Of a stretch of DNA of 64,000 bases, positions 34,587 through 42,714 are shown piece after piece. How positions within the stretch are numbered: the stretch's first letter is position 1; every line of letters begins with the position of its first letter. The stretch lies in the IMG/VR virus record IMGVR_UViG_3300021960_000062, positions 1 to 64,000 of that record. One strand, 5' to 3'. Source of the stretch: a virus. Made by a program: the position numbers and the translations under genes. The notes under the pieces are model-generated. The model saw nothing but the letters and a program-made list of their open reading frames with translations, did not search any database and was not told the origin of the DNA.

Positions 34587-37364
34587 ATGGCTGACTCAGT
34601 AAAGTTTATACATGATGCTCTAGGACAAAGCGAAATTCGCAACATGGCCACTGAAGCAACTTTAAAAGAGTTGCTAGAAGTAATTGGTGGTCCACAAGGT
34701 TCAAACAGATCAAGATCAAACAGTTTATATTCTTTAAAAAATGTTTTTACTGGATTTAAAAATAAAGCTCAACAACTAGAACGCGGAATGAAAAATGTTG
34801 TAAGACCATTTAGTGGTTTTATTTCATTACTTGCTAAAAATGAAACGGCAATGAGTGCTTTTGGTACTCATTTAAATGAATCAGTAATTAAAAAATTACC
34901 TTGGGTTGGAGGAATCATAGGTAGTTTAGGCGATGTTGTTATTTCAGGTGTGGGTGTTTTAGAAGGATGGGAAAGACAATCTAAAAAATTAGTTCCAGCA
35001 GGAGCTACATTTAATCAAAGTATTATTGAAATGGTTCAAGTAGCAAGTCAAGCAAGAATGGGTTTAGATGAGCTACAAAATGTAATTGGTGCTAATATTA
35101 CTGAACTAAATGCGCTTGGAGCTACAACAAATTCAGGTATTCGAAAGTTTGGAGAGTTTGCTGATTTTATTTCTACTGGTACTGAATCAGCAAGAACATC
35201 ATTGCTTAAGATGGGCTATAATACAGAAGAAATTAATTCTGCAGCCATTAATTTTCTATACCTAACCCAAAGAGGTGCTAATAGAACACTTGAAATTAAT
35301 AAAACTACTCAAAATGATTTTCTAGTATACACAAAAACTGTAGATACATTCCAACGATTAATGGGAGACAGTTTACAAAGCAAAAACACTGGCGCTCAAA
35401 AAATTCTAAGAAATGCTATTGTAATGTTAGAAATGAACAAATTAAGCCCACAACAAGCTGCAAAAATGGCCATGGCGGCACAGATGGCGGCACTAACATT
35501 TGATGAAGGAATCGCAGACGCTTTTAACGCAACACTATTTGGCCTTGCTGTTACTAACGATGCTGGTTTTGCTTTTGAAAAAATGTTACCGGGTGTTAGA
35601 GATGCTCTTGATGCTTTGATGGCGGGTGCTAGAGATCCAGATGTGGGCATAGATGAATATAGAAATATGACCTTTGATTTATTTGGTAATATTATAGCAG
35701 GTGCTGACAATCAATTAAAAACACTGGATGGTTTAATTAGAGGTATGTCAGTTATGCCGGGAATGCATGCTAACGAATACGAAGCACTGCGAAGAGTATC
35801 TGAAATAGTTATTCAAAAAAATCTATCAGGCAAAACACCTAAAGAACTATCAGATATGCTAAAAGACGCATATAAAAATTTAGAAAACACTGAAACTATC
35901 ACAGAAGCAATACGTGCGATGTTAGAAGCAGTAACAAATTTTAAAATGGGTTTTGTAAAAGGATTTACAGATCCTAACAGTGGATTAATATCAGTTTCAA
36001 AACAATTAGATGCTCAAGAACTTGGAAAGAAGTTTGCAAAACTAAGCACGATGTTAATTGAATTTTCAAAAACAGCATGGCAAGATCTTCAAGACTTTTG
36101 GAGTTATTTAGGTACTGGCGAAGGAAGAGCGCATATGATTGAGTACTTCACATCTTGGGGGAAATTTGTTGCTGGACGAGCATATCTTTACGCAAAATCA
36201 GCCGCTTCAACAATACTTGGATTTGCCGTTAGGAGTTTACCGGGCGGCGACACGACTATAGATTTCATAAAACAACTCGACGCTGGTATGAAAAGAACAA
36301 TGGGGTTCGGCCTAGGGTTTTTATACTATTCTGATACTGAAGAAGATATGGAGTATGCTCAAAATATGTTTAATTTTGAAACTGGTACAGCAAAGCCTAC
36401 ACCAACAGTAGATCCATCAACTGCTTCTAACTATGGTGGCGGCAGCGCAGATATTAATAAAGCTCCTTTTTCTTCGACAATGCTTACAATGAACAAAACA
36501 CAAGCTGAACAAATTGGTATGAAAGCTGGTACTTATTATTATGATAAAAATTTAAAAGTATGGAGATCAAGGGCCAACTACGGACTGGCTAACGCCGAAC
36601 CCGATCCTTTTGGCGGTATTCACCCCAGTTCGATTGCCACCGCTAAAAATAATCCGGATGTTAGTTTGGCAAATTCAGCTCAGTTAACAAATCTATGGCA
36701 AAAAACTGCTACAGCGTCAGGAGACAATAGAAGAGGCCTAGTTACCGCTATAAGCGGTAAGTCAGCATTTATAAATCAAAAACACGTTGGTTTTTATGGA
36801 GAGATATTAAGATGGATGAACAAAAATGGGCTTACTGTTTCGGAGCTAATAGGCCAAAATGATTCACCTGGATACAAAGGCGGCCATGTTTTAAGAATTG
36901 CTACAAAAGACCAAGGTTCGGAATGGTTTGCCTCTCTGCATGAGGACCAGCGGAAACAATTGATACTTGTTTTGGCAAATAATGGTTACATTGATCCATC
37001 TGATTTATACACGGAAGACAAGCCTCAAACAAATGCTATGCTAGATGCTTTAATGAGAGGAGAACTTAGTGCTGTAAACAATGTTAAAAATTTGGATTCA
37101 GTAAGTGGTTATAGAGCAGGAACATTAAATTCAACCCTAGAAGCATATGGCAGAAGTGTAGTGGACTTTGGAGCAAAATCTAGAATAAAAGTATCTGGTG
37201 ATAGAGCAATTATGACAGAAGAACAGTATAACACTATCAAAGACAGGGCTCGCCAGATTCCTGCTGAAGATATGATTAAATCAGTAAATAGTACTGTTCA
37301 GGAAATGATAAGTTTAACAAGATACGAAATAGGTATTGAAAAGAAAATGTTAAGCGTTGCTTAA
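34587..37364 (+). CDS. Tape-measure-like protein 2 (paralogue of the preceding gene)
   Basis: A 925-residue protein that begins one base after the previous stop, with AGGAGCAGGAG as binding site. The first 300 residues align with the preceding protein: EATLKELLEVIGG, SVIKKLPWVGGIIGSLGDV, AGATFNQSIIEMVQVASQA and TSLLKMGYNTEEINSAAINF each have a counterpart there, so the pair arose by tandem duplication. The C-terminal half is different: a Thr/Pro linker near 600 and a domain at about 700-830 (FYGEILRWMNKNGLTVSEL, VLRIATKDQGSEWFASLHE) that I do not recognise. It lies directly upstream of the portal gene with which it is probably co-transcribed. It may be a second tail-lumen protein delivered with the DNA. 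Confidence 0.6.
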   Translation: MADSVKFIHDALGQSEIRNMATEATLKELLEVIGGPQGSNRSRSNSLYSLKNVFTGFKNKAQQLERGMKNVVRPFSGFISLLAKNETAMSAFGTHLNESVIKKLPWVGGIIGSLGDVVISGVGVLEGWERQSKKLVPAGATFNQSIIEMVQVASQARMGLDELQNVIGANITELNALGATTNSGIRKFGEFADFISTGTESARTSLLKMGYNTEEINSAAINFLYLTQRGANRTLEINKTTQNDFLVYTKTVDTFQRLMGDSLQSKNTGAQKILRNAIVMLEMNKLSPQQAAKMAMAAQMAALTFDEGIADAFNATLFGLAVTNDAGFAFEKMLPGVRDALDALMAGARDPDVGIDEYRNMTFDLFGNIIAGADNQLKTLDGLIRGMSVMPGMHANEYEALRRVSEIVIQKNLSGKTPKELSDMLKDAYKNLENTETITEAIRAMLEAVTNFKMGFVKGFTDPNSGLISVSKQLDAQELGKKFAKLSTMLIEFSKTAWQDLQDFWSYLGTGEGRAHMIEYFTSWGKFVAGRAYLYAKSAASTILGFAVRSLPGGDTTIDFIKQLDAGMKRTMGFGLGFLYYSDTEEDMEYAQNMFNFETGTAKPTPTVDPSTASNYGGGSADINKAPFSSTMLTMNKTQAEQIGMKAGTYYYDKNLKVWRSRANYGLANAEPDPFGGIHPSSIATAKNNPDVSLANSAQLTNLWQKTATASGDNRRGLVTAISGKSAFINQKHVGFYGEILRWMNKNGLTVSELIGQNDSPGYKGGHVLRIATKDQGSEWFASLHEDQRKQLILVLANNGYIDPSDLYTEDKPQTNAMLDALMRGELSAVNNVKNLDSVSGYRAGTLNSTLEAYGRSVVDFGAKSRIKVSGDRAIMTEEQYNTIKDRARQIPAEDMIKSVNSTVQEMISLTRYEIGIEKKMLSVA

Positions 37365-37376
37365 TTGGAGAAGATT

Positions 37377-39089
37377 TTGAGTTGGAAAAAATATTTTACA
37401 CCTGTACCAACAGGTAATTCGTCAGGAAGTTACAGCCCGATAGGAAATGGCAGTCAGCCAGGCCCGGCACGTAGCAATTATTCATCATTCTTACCAGATG
37501 TTTATGCTGGTACACCAAATCGTGTTGAACGATACATGCAGTATAACACGATGGATATGGACAGTGAGGTAAATGCCGCACTAGACATTTTAGCAGAATT
37601 TTGTACACAACAGAACAAAGAAAACAATACTACTTTCCAAATTTACTTCAAAAACGATCCAACTCAAACTGAAGTAAAACTATTAAAAGAAGGTCTTCAA
37701 AAGTGGTACAGATCAAATAAATTTGAAACACGTATGTTTAGAGTAGTAAGAAACTGCTTTAAATATGGCGACGAGTTTTTCCTAAGAGATCCCGAGACTG
37801 GAAAACTATTCCATATCGATCCATCAAAAGTTACAAAGATTATTGTAAATGAATCTGAAGGTAAAAAGCCTGAACAGTATATTATCAAAGATTTAAATTT
37901 CAATTTTAGAAATCTTGTAGCAACTTCTATTCATCCTGATAATCACAACTCACCTGCCGGTACTGGCAGTTATGTCAGTGGTGGTGCGCTTGGAAGAGGC
38001 ATGGTTGGTTCTTCTCCACAGTCTACGGGATCTCGCTTTTCTACAGAACAAAATGAAACAGCAGTTGATGCTGAACACGTTGTTCATTTAAGTTTATCAG
38101 AAGGATTAGACAATAACTATCCTTTTGGTAATTCCTTATTAGAGTCAGTTTTTAAAGTTTACAAACAAAAAGAATTGCTTGAAGATGCTATTATTATCTA
38201 TCGTGTACAAAGAGCACCTGAGCGTAGAGTGTTTTATGTTGACGTTGGTAATATGCCAGCACACATGGCTATGAGCTTTGTTGAACGTGTTAAAAACGAA
38301 ATTAATCAAAGACGTATTCCAAGTAATACAGGCGGTGGAGCAAATGTAATTGACGCTAGTTATAATCCACTTAGTATTTCAGAGGACTATTTCTTTCCAC
38401 AAACTGCTGAAGGTAGAGGATCTAAAGTCGACACATTACCGGGTGGTACTAACCTAGGTGAAATTGATGACCTACGTTACTTTACTAATAAACTTTTCCG
38501 TGCTTTGAGAATTCCAAGTTCTTATTTGCCAACTATGCCAGACGACAGTCCAGCACAGTTTAATGACGGTAAAGTTGGTACAGCGTACATACAAGAGTTA
38601 CGTTTTAATGAGTATTGTAAAAGACTACAAAAACTTATTATCACAGAACTTGACCACGAATTTAAACGTTATCTTATCAAACAAGGTGTTAACATTGACA
38701 ATAGTTTGTTTGAAATTACGTTTAATGCTCCTCAAAACTTTGCTTCTTATAGACAAGCAGAGCTAGATAATAACAGAGTACAAACATTTGCCGCACTACA
38801 AGAAGTTCCATACATGAGCAAACGCTTTGCTCTAAAACGTTTCTTAGGTCTTTCACAAGAAGAAGTTACTGAAAACGAATTGATGTGGAAAGAAGAAAAC
38901 GGTACTAAGATTGCTCAAGAAGCTGAAGCATCAGCACAGATGAGAAGTGTTGGTGTAAGTCCAAACGATATATCAGCAGAAGCAGGCGCACAAGAAACCG
39001 AAGCACCTGATGATATGGCGGCCGCGGCCGCAGGTGATACACCTGATGTATCAGCAACCGATACACCTGATACAGGCGCAGGAGTATAA
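37377..39089 (+). CDS. 20: Portal vertex protein gp20
   Basis: A portal protein of 570 residues when begun at the TTG at 37377 (MSWKKYFTPVP); I chose it over the TTG at 37365 because GGAG (37367-37370) stands six bases before it. T4 gp20 is 524 residues. Family segments include YNTMDMDSEVNAALDILAEF, RNCFKYGDEFFLRDPETG, VVHLSLSEGLDNNYPFGNSL, IYRVQRAPERRVFYVDVGNM and FRALRIPSSYLPTM. It forms the dodecameric ring for DNA entry and prohead initiation. The last 50 residues are Ala/Asp/Thr-rich and disordered. Its stop codon lies inside a late promoter box. Confidence 0.95.
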   Translation: MSWKKYFTPVPTGNSSGSYSPIGNGSQPGPARSNYSSFLPDVYAGTPNRVERYMQYNTMDMDSEVNAALDILAEFCTQQNKENNTTFQIYFKNDPTQTEVKLLKEGLQKWYRSNKFETRMFRVVRNCFKYGDEFFLRDPETGKLFHIDPSKVTKIIVNESEGKKPEQYIIKDLNFNFRNLVATSIHPDNHNSPAGTGSYVSGGALGRGMVGSSPQSTGSRFSTEQNETAVDAEHVVHLSLSEGLDNNYPFGNSLLESVFKVYKQKELLEDAIIIYRVQRAPERRVFYVDVGNMPAHMAMSFVERVKNEINQRRIPSNTGGGANVIDASYNPLSISEDYFFPQTAEGRGSKVDTLPGGTNLGEIDDLRYFTNKLFRALRIPSSYLPTMPDDSPAQFNDGKVGTAYIQELRFNEYCKRLQKLIITELDHEFKRYLIKQGVNIDNSLFEITFNAPQNFASYRQAELDNNRVQTFAALQEVPYMSKRFALKRFLGLSQEEVTENELMWKEENGTKIAQEAEASAQMRSVGVSPNDISAEAGAQETEAPDDMAAAAAGDTPDVSATDTPDTGAGV

Positions 39090-39092
39090 ATA
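39085..39092 (+). promoter_or_regulatory. Late promoter box TATAAATA overlapping the portal stop codon
   Basis: Exact late consensus; bases 39087-39089 are the portal TAA. With the usual T4 spacing (start about six bases after the box) transcription would begin at or next to the ATG at 39098. Confidence 0.7.
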
Positions 39093-39097
39093 GTACT

Positions 39098-39349
39098 ATG
39101 AACTTGATGGAATTCTTTTATTTTGACGATAAGAAAATGGATTACGCTAATGATGAGCGTTATTCAAATGAGCGCGACATTAACGTTGTTGAAAAAAACG
39201 ACTCAAGAAAAGTGCGCCTAACACTTCGTCAAATCAATCAACTTCGCAAAAACAGCGAAGCACACGAGTTTGAAAAAGCGGCCGAACTAGAATTTATACA
39301 GGGTATGTATGGACAACCAACCGCAGAAGAACTCGCCGCACAACAATAA
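39098..39349 (+). CDS. Small late protein, unknown function
   Basis: An 83-residue protein between portal and the acidic core protein. It is charged, with the stretch VEKNDSRKVRLTLRQINQLR and an acidic, Ala-rich helical end (FEKAAELEFIQGMYGQ). In T4 the small gene after the portal is gp67, a prohead core protein, but I see no clear similarity. No binding site precedes the ATG; another ATG in frame is at 39107. The late box directly upstream would give a nearly leaderless message. Its end overlaps the next gene by 41 bases. Confidence 0.65.
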   Translation: MNLMEFFYFDDKKMDYANDERYSNERDINVVEKNDSRKVRLTLRQINQLRKNSEAHEFEKAAELEFIQGMYGQPTAEELAAQQ

Positions 39350-39944
39350 TCTCAACGTAGCATTTGTTTTAGGTAACGGTACTAGTCGTAAATCGATAGA
39401 TATGCGACAACTACAACGCTATGGAAAAATTTATGCTTGTAACGCAGTCTATAGAGAATTTACACCAGATTATCTAATAGCAGTTGATGCTAAAATGGTA
39501 AAAGAAATTGTACAAAAAGGGTGGCATTTACGCAATCAAGTATGGACAAACCCTAATAAAGATGTACGTACAATACAAGGTTTACACTTCTTTAATCCAC
39601 ATAAAGGATGGTCAAGCGGACCTACGGCACTATGGCTAGCAAGTCAGCATGGGTATGACGCCATTTATATAATTGGTTTTGATTATCAGGGGTTAAACGG
39701 AAAGGTAAATAACATTTACGCAGATACGCCTAATTATAAGCGTAGCACTGATCAGGCAACATACTTCGGTAATTGGGCTAACCAAACCGAAAAAATACTA
39801 AGGGAATTTACAGGCCAACGATACTACAGAGTGTGTCATAAAGAAGTTTTTACACCAGATAACGTACAACGTGTAACAAATAACTTTAGCCACTTATATT
39901 TTGAAGAATTTGAAGAGAAATTCCCTGGTACGGTATTTAAATAG
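39309..39944 (+). CDS. Conserved protein with Rossmann-like (DUF115-type) features
   Basis: A 211-residue protein, unusual between head genes. It starts with a Gly-rich loop VAFVLGNGTSRKSIDMRQL, then IYACNAVYREFTPDYLIAVD, a WSSGPTALWLASQHGYDAIY segment and IIGFDYQG. The pattern, a GNG(T/P)S loop after a first strand followed by a cysteine-asparagine turn and an Asp strand end, resembles DUF115/MptE-like and some glycosyltransferase-like proteins of phages. A role in modifying a surface molecule or nucleotide is possible; no catalytic residue can be named with confidence. The ATG follows AGGG by six bases and lies inside the previous gene. Confidence 0.6.
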   Translation: MDNQPQKNSPHNNNLNVAFVLGNGTSRKSIDMRQLQRYGKIYACNAVYREFTPDYLIAVDAKMVKEIVQKGWHLRNQVWTNPNKDVRTIQGLHFFNPHKGWSSGPTALWLASQHGYDAIYIIGFDYQGLNGKVNNIYADTPNYKRSTDQATYFGNWANQTEKILREFTGQRYYRVCHKEVFTPDNVQRVTNNFSHLYFEEFEEKFPGTVFK

Positions 39945-39993
39945 GCAGAATTCTTCAAAAAAACACCATTTAATGGGTAATGTACAACTATTA

Positions 39994-40001
39994 TGTAAAT
40001 A
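39994..40001 (+). promoter_or_regulatory. Late promoter box TGTAAATA
   Basis: One mismatch from TATAAATA, 35 bases ahead of the acidic core protein gene, whose binding site AGGAGG lies at 40025-40030. Confidence 0.55.
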
Positions 40002-40036
40002 CTAGTTGACAGCTTACCAATTTCAGGAGGATTACT

Positions 40037-40933
40037 ATGTCAGAACAAAATTCAAAAATCGCTGAAATGCTTGATCATTTAGTAAATGATGACACAGCAA
40101 AAGCGGAAGAACTATTCCACGAGTACGTGGTAGAAAAATCAAGAGATATTTACGAAGGTCTTATTGAAGACGAAGTCGATGAAGCCACTAAGGACGAAGA
40201 CGAGTCTGTAGAAGAAGCTTCAGAAGAAGATACAGATGACGAAGCAGTAGACGAAGCATCAGACAACGATGACGAAGATGCTGTTGAAGAGTCAGCAGAC
40301 GCAGACGACGAAGAAGTTGAAGAAGGCTTTGACGAAGTTGAAATGGAAGCAGACGACGAGGACGAAGGCGACGCTACAGACGATATGATGGGCGACGTTG
40401 AAGAGCCAGAAGGCGAAGAATCTGAAGACGACGGTGAGCCAGCAGATAAAGGCGACATCATGGATCTTAAAGATGCTATCGCAGATCTAGAAGCTGCATT
40501 TAAAGAGTACGCTGACGGAGAAGAAGGTGCTGAAGAGCCAGAAATGGATGACATGGAAGCTATTCAACCAGAATTTGAATCAGAAGAAGGTGCTGAAGAC
40601 TTAGAAACAGTACGTGAATACGTTGAAAAAGTAGACGGTCACGGTGCTGAGAAAAAAGGCAAAGCAGAAACAGCTGATAACAAAGCATCACCAGTAGCAA
40701 AACCAAACAATATGGGCGGAACTACTGCTAACATCGCAAAAGGCGGCGAAGGCGGCGGATCTGAAACAGGTTTAACTGGCAAAGCAAAAGATATGAATAT
40801 CGGACACATCAACAAAGTTGGTGGATCTAAAGAGTCAGAGCGCATGAGCAAAGACGGATCAGGTCACGGTGCTGAAAAGAAAGGCGCTGGTGAAGGATCT
40901 GCTGATGCTACTAGCGTAATTGGCAGTAAGTAA
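40037..40933 (+). CDS. Acidic prohead core protein (gp67/gp68-like)
   Basis: A 298-residue, extremely acidic protein. The N-terminal 50 residues form a helix (IAEMLDHLVNDDTAKAEEL, FHEYVVEKSRDIYEGLI) that I associate with prohead core proteins of marine T4-like phages; then about 120 residues are mostly Glu/Asp/Ala, and the last 90 are Gly/Lys/Ser-rich with two copies of GHGAEKKG. It is placed right before the protease, where T4 has gp67 and gp68. It probably fills the prohead with scaffold and is cut by gp21. It has a strong AGGAGG binding site and its own late box. On the opposite strand the acidic repeats give a long Ser-rich frame that is not a gene. Confidence 0.75.
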   Translation: MSEQNSKIAEMLDHLVNDDTAKAEELFHEYVVEKSRDIYEGLIEDEVDEATKDEDESVEEASEEDTDDEAVDEASDNDDEDAVEESADADDEEVEEGFDEVEMEADDEDEGDATDDMMGDVEEPEGEESEDDGEPADKGDIMDLKDAIADLEAAFKEYADGEEGAEEPEMDDMEAIQPEFESEEGAEDLETVREYVEKVDGHGAEKKGKAETADNKASPVAKPNNMGGTTANIAKGGEGGGSETGLTGKAKDMNIGHINKVGGSKESERMSKDGSGHGAEKKGAGEGSADATSVIGSK

Positions 40934-40952
40934 ACTAATCGGAGCCCAGTAG

Positions 40953-41585
40953 GTGAAAAATACTTTAACAGAACATTTAAGTTTTGACCAAGCTCAGTTA
41001 CAACTCGAAAGGGCCGGTGAGGGAGATGATAAATCTTTGTATCTAAATGGCATTTGTATCCAAGGTGATATTCGTAATGCTAATCAAAGATTTTATCCTA
41101 CTTCTGAAATTGCTCGGGCTGTCAAAACCCTTAACGAACAAATTGAGGGCGGTTATTCAGTGTTAGGTGAAGTTGATCATCCTGCTGATTTACGAATTAA
41201 TTTGGACAGAGTTAGCCACATGATTACAAAGATGTGGATGGATGGTCCAAACGGCTACGGAAAAATGAAGGTTCTACCAACGCCCATGGGACAATTAGTA
41301 CAAACCATGTTGCAAAGTGGAGTCAAACTAGGCGTTTCCAGCAGGGGCTCCGGTAACGTTTCCGAAGACGGAAGTGGTAAAGTATCAGATTTTGAAATTA
41401 TTACAGTAGATGTTGTGGCGCAACCAAGCGCACCAGGAGCATATCCAACACCCGTATATGAGCATCTAATGAATACATTAGGCGGTGAAAAGGCATTTAA
41501 AATAGCAAAAGAAGTTCAAGGCGACCCAAAGGCACAGAAGTATATCGCAGAAAGCCTGGTGAGTATCATCAGGAAACTGAAATGA
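40953..41585 (+). CDS. 21: Prohead maturation protease gp21
   Basis: A 210-residue protease of the T4 gp21/herpes-assemblin type (T4 gp21 is 212). Its catalytic histidine is H76 in GEVDHPADLRINLD and the nucleophile is a serine of GVSSRGSG (S129/S130). The start is GTG at 40953 with GGAG eight bases earlier; no ATG precedes it in frame. The enzyme is built into the prohead, cleaves scaffold, core and capsid proteins after Glu (consensus L/I-x-E), then itself, leaving space for DNA. Seventeen bases separate it from gp22. Confidence 0.93.
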   Translation: MKNTLTEHLSFDQAQLQLERAGEGDDKSLYLNGICIQGDIRNANQRFYPTSEIARAVKTLNEQIEGGYSVLGEVDHPADLRINLDRVSHMITKMWMDGPNGYGKMKVLPTPMGQLVQTMLQSGVKLGVSSRGSGNVSEDGSGKVSDFEIITVDVVAQPSAPGAYPTPVYEHLMNTLGGEKAFKIAKEVQGDPKAQKYIAESLVSIIRKLK

Positions 41586-41601
41586 TCGTTAGGAGAATCA
41601 C

Positions 41602-42702
41602 ATGATTGATATTGTTAAACAACTATTCGAAAACGATGTGATTTCCGAGGAAATGAAATCGGAAATTGAATCTGCTTGGACAAGCAAGATTCAAGAAAAC
41701 CGTGATCAAGTCACCGCAGAACTTCGTGAAGAGTTTGCTCAAAAATATGAGCATGACAAGTCTACAATGGTAGAAGCTGTTGATAAAATGGTAAGTGAAA
41801 GACTAGCATCTGAGTTATCAGAACTAGCCGAAGATCGAAATCAGCTTATCGAAGCTAAAGCCAAGTATGCGAAAAAGATGAAAGATGACGCTAAGAAAAT
41901 GGAGGGCTTTGTCCTACAAAAATTAGCATCTGAATTATCTGAGCTACACGAAGATCGTAAAAACGTAGCGGCAAATTTTGCTAAATTGGAAAGCTTCATT
42001 GTTGATGCTCTTTCAAAAGAAATTGCAGAATTCCACACAGACAAGAAAGACCTAGCAGAGACAAAAGTCAAACTTGTACGTGAAAGCAAAGCAAAATTTG
42101 AGCAAGTCAAGTCAGATTTTATTGCTAAGTCAGCTAAGTTAGTTGAAGGCGTAGTTAAGTCTAAACTAAACAGTGAAATTAGTCAATTAAAAGAAGACAT
42201 TGAATCCGCTCGCAGAAACGACTTTGGTCGCAGGATTTTTGAATCCTTCGCAAGCGAATATGCTTCAAGTCATTTAAATGAAAAATCTGAAACTGCTAAA
42301 CTTCTAAAAGTTGTTGAGCAGGCTAAAGATGAGTTGGCTGAAGCACAAAAAGAAATTGCTCAGAAGCAAGAAATTGTAGAAAGCAAAGAGCGTGAAATCC
42401 GTGTTGCAAAAGACATGGCGTCACGTAAGGACATTATGAGCGAACTATTAAATCCGCTTACTGGAGAGAAAAAATCAGTAATGAACGAGTTACTTGAAAG
42501 CGTAAAAACAGACAAGTTACACGCGGCATTTGAAAAGTACTTGCCAGCTGTTATGGCAGGCGATGCTCCAAAATCAAAGGCAACACTGGTAGAAGGCAAA
42601 GAAGTCACAGGCGATAAAGAAACACAGGCACAAACAAACAGCAGTGAGGACAAAACTGCTGCAATTTATGACATCCGCAAGCTCGCGGGACTTAAAGTTT
42701 AA
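41602..42702 (+). CDS. 22: Prohead scaffold protein gp22
   Basis: A 366-residue, highly charged, almost wholly helical protein located between protease and capsid gene as gp22 is in T4 (269 residues there). The middle is built from about four related coiled-coil units; two begin LASELSELAEDRNQL and LASELSELHEDRKNV, and two more are degenerate (LSKEIAEFHTDKKDL, LNSEISQLKEDIESA). The conserved end has KDIMSELLNPLTGEKKSVM then IYDIRKLAGLKV. It forms the inner scaffold on which gp23 assembles and is degraded by gp21. Expansion by repeats explains its length. Confidence 0.9.
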   Translation: MIDIVKQLFENDVISEEMKSEIESAWTSKIQENRDQVTAELREEFAQKYEHDKSTMVEAVDKMVSERLASELSELAEDRNQLIEAKAKYAKKMKDDAKKMEGFVLQKLASELSELHEDRKNVAANFAKLESFIVDALSKEIAEFHTDKKDLAETKVKLVRESKAKFEQVKSDFIAKSAKLVEGVVKSKLNSEISQLKEDIESARRNDFGRRIFESFASEYASSHLNEKSETAKLLKVVEQAKDELAEAQKEIAQKQEIVESKEREIRVAKDMASRKDIMSELLNPLTGEKKSVMNELLESVKTDKLHAAFEKYLPAVMAGDAPKSKATLVEGKEVTGDKETQAQTNSSEDKTAAIYDIRKLAGLKV

Positions 42703-42714
42703 GGAGATAAAATT

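Noticed and set aside
37365-37376. Portal start at TTG 37365
   Set aside because: It would place the only good binding site (GGAG) inside the coding region; TTG 37377 has correct spacing.
40005-40010. TTGACA before the acidic core protein as a -35 element
   Set aside because: No -10 sequence lies at a usable distance before the gene; the late box at 39994 explains expression better.
40150-40554. 134-residue Ser-rich frame on the minus strand
   Set aside because: It is the complement of Glu/Asp-rich codons of the acidic core protein, has no binding site or promoter, and is pure low complexity.
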